Source: Thermoplasmata archaeon (GTDB lineage: Archaea > Thermoplasmatota > Thermoplasmata > UBA10834). Taken from it: DNA of 10,699 nt. Of the stretch, positions 6,081 through 10,699 are shown one piece after another; within the stretch, counting starts at the first letter, position 1, and every line of letters starts with the position of its first letter. The notes under the pieces were generated by a model that searched no databases, was not told where the DNA came from, and saw nothing but the letters and a program-made list of their open reading frames with translations. Both the position numbers and the translations under genes were made by a program. The DNA lies in assembly GCA_025457845.1 (NCBI GenBank), contig JALOTO010000059.1:1-10699 (forward strand), read 5' to 3'.

Positions 6081-6132
6081 ATTTCAGATTTGCCAATCTC
6101 CTATTAATGTGGCGCTTTCTTAAATCTGAAAT
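6081..6132. promoter_or_regulatory. Inverted repeat flanking the regulator's TATA box (candidate operator)
   Basis: ATTTCAGATTT (6081-6091) and AAATCTGAAAT (6122-6132) are perfect 11-bp inverted copies separated by 30 bases. The TATA-like box is in the spacer and the right arm covers the start codon. A second inverted pair, AGATT-TGCC-AATCT (6086-6099), overlaps the left arm. Binding at both arms would cover both edges of the promoter, as expected for repression by a multimeric HTH protein. The gene it controls encodes such a protein, so autoregulation is the simplest idea. Confidence 0.5.
6102..6108 (+). promoter_or_regulatory. TATA-like box of the tandem HTH regulator gene
   Basis: TATTAAT is centred 26 bases upstream of ATG 6131, the exact leaderless spacing. 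It is the same sequence as the thiolase gene's box and is the main argument for choosing ATG 6131. Confidence 0.55.
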
Positions 6133-7159
6133 GACCGTGATGATGGGTCTCATCGAGGACGCAGCCAGGACGGACGCGGAGATAGCCGAGCTGTACGGTC
6201 TCAACAAGGGGACGGTGGCCTCCGTGAGGAGGCGGCTCGAGGACGCTGGCGCCATTTCATATGCGAACGTGCCAGCCTTCAACAAGCTGGGCTGCGAGAT
6301 GATGGGGTTCCACATGGGCACTACCGACCCGGCCGTCCCAGCCCACGCGAAGGCCAGCGCGTACATTGGGTTCTGCGACCTGTGCCCCCAGGCATTCAAC
6401 GTCATAGTCGGCGGGAACAACATCCTGTTCCAGACCGCGCTAAGGAACATGACCGAGCTGGAGAGGATCGTCGAGATCCACAACAAGTACTTCGCTGGGA
6501 ACAGGAGGGCTTCCAGGGCGAAGATCACTGACATCTACTTCCCGTACCAGCTCTCGAAGGGGACCTACACCCTGAACTACGCCCCCCTTGTCCACCGCTA
6601 CTTCAAGCTGGACATCCCTGCCCCCAAATCCAGGCCGCCCGTCTCAGCGGCGATAGAGACGCCAGACCTCTCCGAGAACGAGAGGAACGCCCTCGTAGCG
6701 ATGGTCGAGGGACCCAGGCTCACGGATCGAGAGATCGCGGCCTCCATGGGCCTCTCCAGGCAGGCGGTGACCAGGATACGGAACAAGCTGCTCGAAGAGG
6801 GCATCATCACCCCCGTCTGCATCCCGAACCTCTACAAGTGGGGGTTCGAGCTCCTCGCCGTCACGCACGCGACCTTCACTATGGACATGTCATGGGAGAA
6901 GAGGATGCGCTCGGAGCCCAAGGAGGTCCTCGACCTGGCGGTGTTCGGCCTCACCAAGTCGAGCGAGTCCGTGGCGTCGTACATGGTCTCCAAGTTCCAG
7001 GAGTACGCCGAGAACCTGGACCAGATTCTCTCATGGTACCACAAGATGCAGGTCTTCGACGACAAGCCGGAGATCCAGCTTTACGTCCTCGAGAGGAGCA
7101 CGGAGATCAGGACATTCGACTTCGGCCCCGTCGTCCGGAACCTGCTCAAGGGGAAGTGA
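6131..7159 (+). CDS. Tandem helix-turn-helix transcriptional regulator (Lrp/AsnC-like, duplicated)
   Basis: The protein has 342 residues and two winged-HTH segments: residues 14-40 (TDAEIAELYGLNKGTVASV and the following basic helix) and 197-226 (LTDREIAASMGLSRQAVTRI and following). Each is followed by an alpha/beta region of about 100-150 residues, so the layout is HTH-ligand domain-HTH-ligand domain, about twice the size of a normal Lrp/AsnC protein. Such proteins bind DNA and sense small molecules; the ligand and targets here are unknown. The frame is open back to 5999, but ATG 6131 is preferred. The TATA box is 26 bases upstream, the extension is AT-rich and protein-like in neither composition nor content, and the first HTH starts soon after residue 10. 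The inverted repeat at 6081-6132 suggests self-control. The gene at 7189 follows after 29 bases and may be co-transcribed. Confidence 0.8.
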   Translation: MTVMMGLIEDAARTDAEIAELYGLNKGTVASVRRRLEDAGAISYANVPAFNKLGCEMMGFHMGTTDPAVPAHAKASAYIGFCDLCPQAFNVIVGGNNILFQTALRNMTELERIVEIHNKYFAGNRRASRAKITDIYFPYQLSKGTYTLNYAPLVHRYFKLDIPAPKSRPPVSAAIETPDLSENERNALVAMVEGPRLTDREIAASMGLSRQAVTRIRNKLLEEGIITPVCIPNLYKWGFELLAVTHATFTMDMSWEKRMRSEPKEVLDLAVFGLTKSSESVASYMVSKFQEYAENLDQILSWYHKMQVFDDKPEIQLYVLERSTEIRTFDFGPVVRNLLKGK

Positions 7160-7188
7160 GCCCCAACCTGTAAATATCCGCCAGGCCG

Positions 7189-7605
7189 ATGGAGCGTCTG
7201 GGTGCGAGCACGAAGGTCACGACGCAGATGGCGGGCAAGTGGGTCAAGGCGGCATTCCTGGCAGTCCTGGGGATTGTGATCCTGTACTACGCGGACGGTC
7301 TCGTCACCGACCTCGAGACCAACGTGTCGTCCGAGTTCAACGTCTCCTTCGAGTGGACGTGGGACCTGCTCACGATCCTCCTCTGGATACTCGTCGCGTG
7401 GCTGTTCGTGGACGCCGCCCTGATAGTGGCGCTGAGCCTCAAGGGAGATGCGTACTCCCTCACGGACGTCATGAACAAGCTGAGGGCGATCGAGAAGAGG
7501 ATGGGGCCGCCGAAGCCGAAGCAGGGGCCGGAGGCGGCATCGGCTCCGCCTGCCCAGGATGCCCCGAAGACGCCTGAGGAGTACGTCCCTCCGCCGCCGG
7601 GATGA
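7189..7605 (+). CDS. Small two-helix membrane protein with Pro/Ala-rich cytoplasmic tail
   Basis: The protein has 138 residues from ATG 7189. Hydrophobic segments lie at about 20-37 and 59-83. The loop between them (VTDLETNVSSEFNVSFEW) is acidic and Asn/Ser-rich, probably extracytoplasmic. After the second helix comes a short helical region and then a Pro/Ala/Lys-rich tail ending PPPPG. No family is recognised. The start is uncertain: a TAAATATC element at 7171-7178 is only about 15 bases from ATG 7189, and would instead suit ATG 7228 (residue 14), which has AAGGT at 7215-7219 upstream and begins directly before the first helix. If co-transcribed with the regulator, 7189 remains possible. It ends ten bases before the convergent topA stop. 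Confidence 0.7.
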   Translation: MERLGASTKVTTQMAGKWVKAAFLAVLGIVILYYADGLVTDLETNVSSEFNVSFEWTWDLLTILLWILVAWLFVDAALIVALSLKGDAYSLTDVMNKLRAIEKRMGPPKPKQGPEAASAPPAQDAPKTPEEYVPPPPG

Positions 7606-7615
7606 ACCGGTCGGC

Positions 7616-9979
7616 TCAATCCTTCTTCGGCTCCGCCGCCTTCGCTTCCTTCGGGGCGGCCTTCTTCTTGGCCTTCTTCTCCGCCTTCTCCTTCTTCTCG
7701 AGCCGCTTGGGGCAGCTGAGGTTGATGCAGAGGACCCACGGGGGCCGGCCCTTCTGGTTGAAGACCTTGATGACGGGAGCGCCGCACGCCTCGCACTTGG
7801 TGTCCGTCGCGAGTATCTTGCCGTACTGGGGTAGGGCATAGGTCGTCCTGCACTCCGGGTACTTGGAGCAGCCAGCGAAGCGCTTGCCGTTCCTCGACAT
7901 CAGCGTCTGCAGGTCCGAGCCGCAGTTGGGACACTTCCCCACGTACCTCTCCTTCAGCACGCTGGGGCACTTGGGGTCGATGCACGACGTGGTCGGGGCC
8001 TGCCCCCTCGTGACGGCCTTGATCTTCGGCGCGCCGCACGTCTCGCACTTCTCCTCAGTCGGCACGATGAGCACCCCGGAGGGCAGCGGGTACGTGTTGC
8101 GGCACTCCGGGTATCCGGAGCATCCAGCGAAGCTGCCTCCGCCCTTCTGCCGTATCTGCATGAGCTCGCCGGTGCCGCACTTCGGGCACGGGCCGAGGGT
8201 GTGCTGTCTCCTCAGGGCGCGCTTGATGTCCTCGCCTATCTCCTTCTTGTTCCTCTCGAGGACGTCGAGGATGTCGTCGAGCATGTCCTGGCTCTCCTGG
8301 ACGACATCGGCCTGCTCGCGCTCACCCTGGGCGATGAGGTCCATCTCCCCCTCCAGGTGCGCGGTCATCTTCGCGTCCGTGATCTTGTACTCGTGATGCA
8401 GCTTGGCGTGGTCCTCGAGCGCCGAGATCACCGCTATGCCGCTCTCGGTGGGCTCGATCCGGGCGCCCTTGGCGAACCTGCGGTCGTAGAGCTTCTGGAT
8501 GGCCTCGTGCCGCGTGCTCTTCGTGCCGAGGCCCAGCCTCTCCATCTCCTGGATGAGGGTGCCCTGCGAGTATCTGTTCGGCGGCTGGGTCTTCTTCTCG
8601 GCGCTGTGCACTCCCTCGACGCCGACCTCCTCGCCCGCCTCGAGCTTCGGGAGGGTGACCTCCTGGGCCCTGTAGTACGGGTAGTACTTCCTCCAGCCGG
8701 GGAAGAGGATGTTGTACCCTTCCGCGACGAACGGCTCGCCGCCAATGTCCAGGTCGACGACCGTGGACTTGGACCTGCACGGCGGGGCGACAGTTGCCAG
8801 GAACCTCCTCGTCACAAGCTCGTAGATGTCCCACCTCTGCCCCTTGAGCTCGGCCTTCGTGGCCGCCTCTACTGGGTGGATGGGCGGGTGGTCCGTGGTG
8901 CTCTTCCTGCCCCTGGAGGGCCTGATGCTCTCCTGGGCGAGGAGCTCCTCCGCCTCGGCCCCGAAGGGCGAGCCCTTGAGCTTCTCGAGTATGTGCCTGA
9001 GGCTGAGCGAGGGAGGATAGACCGTGTTGTCCGTCCTCGGGTATGAGATGTAACCGTTGGTGTACAGGTCCTCGGCGACCTTCATGGCCATCGAGGCGGA
9101 GATGCCGAGCTTGGACGCCTCGGCGAGGAACAGGGTCGTGCTGAAGGGCGAAGGCGCCCACTCGTCCTTCTCCTCCTCCTTTGCCGCGGTGACCTTGGCC
9201 TTCGACGCCTTCTTGGCCTTCGCGACGGCGCCGAGCGCCTCATCCCGGACATCGAACCTGCCGTGCTTGTGGGCCGCCTGGAACTGCTGCTCCTTCCTGA
9301 GGTCGGCGGAGACGTTCCAGTACGGGACGGGCACGAACTCCTTGATGGCCTTCTCCCTGGCCACGATCAGCGCGAGGGTCGGGGTCTGCACCCTTCCCAC
9401 GGAGAGGAAGTCCTTGCCGAGCTGGCCGGAGGCGAGCGAGATGAACCGTGTGAGCGAGGCGCCCCATGCGAGGTCTATCAGCTGCCTAGTCTCCGCGGCC
9501 TGGGCAAGCTTGTAGTCTACCTCACCCAGCTCGGAGAACGCGCGCTCGATCTCCCCCTTGGTGAGGGCGCTGAACTTGGCCCTCTTCAGCGCGGGCAGTC
9601 GGCCGACCTCGGCGAGTGCCTCGACGCCTATGAGCTCCCCCTCCCTGTCGTAGTCGGTCGCGACGATGATCTCGTCCGCGTTGCAGGCGAGCTCCTTGAG
9701 GGCCCTCATTATGTGCCTCGCGGTGTCGTCGACGCGCTTCTCGGGCTTGGCGTAGACCAGCTCCTTCGGTGAGACGGAGTCCCAGTTGTTGTACTCCTTC
9801 GGGTAGTCGAGCTCGATTATGTGGCCCCTGAGTCCAACGACGGTGTACTCGTGGCCTTCCTTCGGGAAGGAGAAAACCTGCGTGCCGGAGATTGAACGCC
9901 TCTTCTGGGTGTTGTTGGACAGGATCAGTGCGATCCTGAGCGCGGCGTGGTTCTTCTCGCTGATGATGAGCCGGCGCAT
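7616..9979 (-). CDS. topA: DNA topoisomerase I, type IA, with four C-terminal zinc ribbons
   Basis: Type IA topoisomerases relax negative supercoils by cutting one strand through a 5'-phosphotyrosine link. The protein has 787 residues. The N-terminal Toprim domain has Glu8 in ISEKN and the acidic triad region TDYDREGE at 108-115. The catalytic Tyr313 sits in GYISYPRTDN. GLGTKSTRHEAI at 483-494 is a further conserved core motif. Four zinc ribbons follow: C598/601/620/626, C645/648/666/671, C683/686/704/710 and C729/732/751/756. A Lys-rich tail (about 758-787) ends the protein. A Lys/Ala-rich insert at about 251-272 lies just before the segment leading to Tyr313. The ATG is 27 bases from a strong TATA box with no Shine-Dalgarno sequence, so it is probably leaderless. 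The architecture matches archaeal TopA proteins; reverse gyrase is excluded because there is no helicase domain. Confidence 0.95.
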   Translation of the reverse strand: MRRLIISEKNHAALRIALILSNNTQKRRSISGTQVFSFPKEGHEYTVVGLRGHIIELDYPKEYNNWDSVSPKELVYAKPEKRVDDTARHIMRALKELACNADEIIVATDYDREGELIGVEALAEVGRLPALKRAKFSALTKGEIERAFSELGEVDYKLAQAAETRQLIDLAWGASLTRFISLASGQLGKDFLSVGRVQTPTLALIVAREKAIKEFVPVPYWNVSADLRKEQQFQAAHKHGRFDVRDEALGAVAKAKKASKAKVTAAKEEEKDEWAPSPFSTTLFLAEASKLGISASMAMKVAEDLYTNGYISYPRTDNTVYPPSLSLRHILEKLKGSPFGAEAEELLAQESIRPSRGRKSTTDHPPIHPVEAATKAELKGQRWDIYELVTRRFLATVAPPCRSKSTVVDLDIGGEPFVAEGYNILFPGWRKYYPYYRAQEVTLPKLEAGEEVGVEGVHSAEKKTQPPNRYSQGTLIQEMERLGLGTKSTRHEAIQKLYDRRFAKGARIEPTESGIAVISALEDHAKLHHEYKITDAKMTAHLEGEMDLIAQGEREQADVVQESQDMLDDILDVLERNKKEIGEDIKRALRRQHTLGPCPKCGTGELMQIRQKGGGSFAGCSGYPECRNTYPLPSGVLIVPTEEKCETCGAPKIKAVTRGQAPTTSCIDPKCPSVLKERYVGKCPNCGSDLQTLMSRNGKRFAGCSKYPECRTTYALPQYGKILATDTKCEACGAPVIKVFNQKGRPPWVLCINLSCPKRLEKKEKAEKKAKKKAAPKEAKAAEPKKD

Positions 9980-10001
9980 CTATGCCTCGATTACTGGAGG
10001 C

Positions 10002-10009
10002 TTATATAA
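10002..10009 (-). promoter_or_regulatory. TATA box of topA
   Basis: TTATATAA is centred about 27 bases upstream of ATG 9979 on the minus strand. It is the strongest TATA box in the window and is nearly symmetric. No Shine-Dalgarno sequence lies between it and the ATG. Confidence 0.65.
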
Positions 10010-10032
10010 TTGTGATGGGAGGGCGCGCGGTC

Positions 10033-10047
10033 TGCGGCTTCGCCGCA
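10033..10047. repeat. Perfect 6-bp hairpin TGCGGC-TTC-GCCGCA
   Basis: TGCGGC (10033-10038) and GCCGCA (10042-10047) pair perfectly around a TTC loop. No T-run follows on either strand, so it is not a standard terminator. It lies about 25 bases upstream of the topA TATA box. Confidence 0.4.
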
Positions 10048-10111
10048 ATCTTCTAGGGTCGCAATCGGACGGGCCATTCAGGACCTTTTCGTGGTGAGGG
10101 AGTTCTATGGA

Positions 10112-10253
10112 CAGGTGAGGGCGGGGTAGGTCGAAGGTCAACGCCCGCCCACCTGATACTGACAGGCCACCTGACAGTGCCAGTTGTTGTCACCGCCGGG
10201 TAAATCATGACCAAGAGCGCCGCTCGAAAACTGACCGCACACCTCTCTGACAG
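10112..10253. repeat. CAGGTG/CACCTG hairpin and CTGACAG repeats
   Basis: CAGGTG (10112-10117) pairs with CACCTG (10150-10155), and GGGCGGG (10119-10125) with CCCGCCC (10144-10150), giving an imperfect stem of about 12 bp with a small bulge. CTGACAG occurs at 10159-10165, 10171-10177 and 10247-10253, and ACCTGA at 10151-10156 and 10169-10174. The family resemblance of these words suggests binding sites or a structured RNA, but no class is recognised. Confidence 0.35.
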
Positions 10254-10290
10254 GTGAACAGCGCTTCGCCTTACGATCGAGACGTCAAAG

Positions 10291-10401
10291 ATGGGCAAGA
10301 TGTCCCCATTCGGGCCCCTCTTCCTCCATCTGACCAGCAAGGAGGACTATGAAGGGGATGAGACATATCCGGAAGACCATGAGCGCCTGCGGGGACTCTA
10401 G
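10291..10401 (+). CDS. Possible 36-residue small protein or gene remnant
   Basis: ATG 10291 opens a 36-codon frame ending in TAG 10399-10401. About three quarters of its third positions are G or C, close to real genes here. The second half is highly acidic (KEDYEGDETYPEDHE). The frame stays open upstream to a TGA at 10255-10257. There is no Shine-Dalgarno sequence and only a weak TTACGAT element upstream. Its stop shares CTAG with the stop of the convergent ORF on the other strand. No family is recognised; it may be the tail of a decayed gene. Confidence 0.3.
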   Translation: MGKMSPFGPLFLHLTSKEDYEGDETYPEDHERLRGL

Positions 10402-10592
10402 TCGCGGACGGTCACGGTCTTCGCCTTCGACGATTTCCAGACCTTCTGGTAGGTTTCGCGCTCCATCAGCACCATCGAGACCTCGACAGCGAAGCCCTCG
10501 GGCCTCGCGATCATCTCCTGGGTCTATTCAACCACTCTCGGGACGTCACGGAAATTGCAGTTCCTGCCAACATACCTGCAGTAGCACCCCAC
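10398..10592 (-). pseudogene. 64-codon ORF interrupted by an in-frame UAG at codon 23
   Basis: From GTG 10592 the frame reads MGCYCRYVGRNCNFRDVP and onward to GAA, then TAG (10524-10526), then continues for 41 sense codons to TAG 10398-10400. The downstream part has about 90% G/C third positions and ends KSSKAKTVTVRD, strongly coding-like for this genome; the upstream part has about 68% and three cysteines (3, 5, 12). A weak TATA-like CTATTT is about 28 bases upstream of the GTG. Explanations: a CAG-to-TAG mutated gene, UAG read as an amino acid such as pyrrolysine, a shorter 38-residue ORF from ATG 10514, or an assembly error. No family is recognised. rpl40e and the GNAT gene end in TAG, which weakens the recoding idea. 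Confidence 0.4.
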
Positions 10593-10699
10593 AAGAGATC
10601 GGCCTTGTCAGATCTCGAAATAGACATGTTCATGATTGCGGCAAGGACAAAAAGGGCTACGAGACCGACAACAGCAAGGAATTTGGTGTAACGACGGTC
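10511..10699 (-). CDS. 3' end of a possible membrane protein (partial)
   Basis: An open frame enters from the right edge and ends at TGA 10511-10513, giving 62 residues. A clear hydrophobic segment (FLAVVGLVALFVLAAI) is followed by a weaker one (LLWGATAGMLAGTAISV) and a basic end (NRPRR). Third positions are only about half G/C, unlike neighbouring genes. Its last 27 codons overlap the first part of the UAG-interrupted ORF in another frame, so at most one of the two is likely real over that stretch. Its stop overlaps ATG 10514 as ATGA, which would fit coupling to a 38-residue downstream ORF. Confidence 0.35.
   Translation of the reverse strand, partial: DRRYTKFLAVVGLVALFVLAAIMNMSISRSDKADLLWGATAGMLAGTAISVTSREWLNRPRR

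Larger units (their letters stand above)
5767..6130. other. Non-coding stretch between rpl40e and the tandem HTH regulator
   Basis: No convincing ORF is present in these 364 bases. It holds two copies of GGCCATCTCC (5784-5793, 5830-5839), an A-rich tract followed by a hairpin (5866-5898), a pyrimidine-rich run near 5925-5940, and a TGCCA-AAA-TGGCA inverted repeat (5954-5966). It also has a TTTTTAA tract (5987-5993) that could end rpl40e transcription on the plus strand or act as a TATA element (TTAAAAA) on the minus strand, and the regulator's promoter. From about 5985 to 6130 it is far more AT-rich than its surroundings. A reverse-strand small RNA is possible but unproven. Confidence 0.6.
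10010..10290. other. Non-coding, repeat- and hairpin-rich stretch upstream of topA
   Basis: No convincing gene is seen in these 281 bases. A minus-strand open frame at 10053-10340 has shadow-like composition. The stretch contains a perfect hairpin (10033-10047), an imperfect larger hairpin (10112-10155) and three CTGACAG copies. It could hold a small RNA, protein-binding sites or decayed sequence; no known RNA family is recognised. Confidence 0.5.

Noticed and set aside
5999..6130. N-terminal extension of the tandem HTH regulator to ATG 5999
   Set aside because: The extension is AT-rich, would contain the TATA box and operator-like repeat, and adds no family-like sequence. ATG 6131 fits leaderless spacing.
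7081..7839. Arg/Ser-rich minus-strand ORF spanning the topA 3' end
   Set aside because: Its low-complexity Arg/Ser runs are the other-frame reading of the Lys-rich topA tail and the convergent membrane protein gene.
8201..9046. 281-residue plus-strand ORF inside topA
   Set aside because: It is antisense to topA, with the Leu/Arg/Gly-rich composition expected of a shadow frame in high-GC DNA.
10112..10253. CRISPR array or replication-origin iterons
   Set aside because: The repeats are only 6-7 bases, irregularly spaced, with no constant-length spacers and no adjacent cas or orc1/cdc6 gene.
10053..10340. 95-residue minus-strand ORF upstream of topA
   Set aside because: It has Arg/Pro-rich shadow composition, no promoter or ribosome site, and overlaps the repeats and the better-biased plus-strand small ORF.

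Overview
The window is archaeal chromosomal DNA with high GC and strong G/C preference at third codon positions. The markers are a replication factor C small subunit, a 49-residue ribosomal protein L40e, an archaeal-type tRNA 2-thiolation enzyme and a type IA topoisomerase with C-terminal zinc ribbons. A TATA-like element lies about 26-30 bases upstream of most start codons, which suggests that leaderless transcripts are common. The mix of genes, including a tandem HTH regulator, fits a high-GC member of the Thermoplasmatota (for example relatives of Methanomassiliicoccales). That placement is inference; no rRNA is present to confirm it.

Layout. 3-936 (+): the end of a beta-rich exported-type protein, a 48-residue small ORF and a three-helix membrane protein with a zinc ribbon. 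The three lie in three different frames and overlap end to end, so they look translationally coupled. 926-1839 (-): an NcsA/TtuA-type tRNA thiolase whose first zinc finger is split by a one-base frameshift in a G-run. 1936-3181 (-): two unrecognised membrane or surface proteins, each with its own TATA box. 3337-4338 (-): a two-domain GNAT acetyltransferase, perhaps preceded by a small coupled ORF (4323-4532). 4587-5766 (+): rfcS and rpl40e, each with its own promoter. 5767-6130: a 364-base non-coding stretch holding a reverse-strand hairpin plus U-tract and a promoter flanked by a perfect 11-bp inverted repeat. 6131-7605 (+): a tandem HTH regulator and a small two-helix membrane protein. 7616-9979 (-): topA. 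10010-10290: repeat- and hairpin-rich non-coding DNA. 10291-10699: small or partial ORFs, including one interrupted by an in-frame UAG.

Most genes are separate transcription units carrying information-processing functions (replication clamp loading, topology, translation, tRNA modification) mixed with small lineage-specific membrane proteins. No mobile element, CRISPR array, tRNA or rRNA was found. The observations most worth checking are the UAG-interrupted ORF at the right edge, the regulator's promoter architecture, the overlapping small ORF at 242-388, and the ncsA frameshift.
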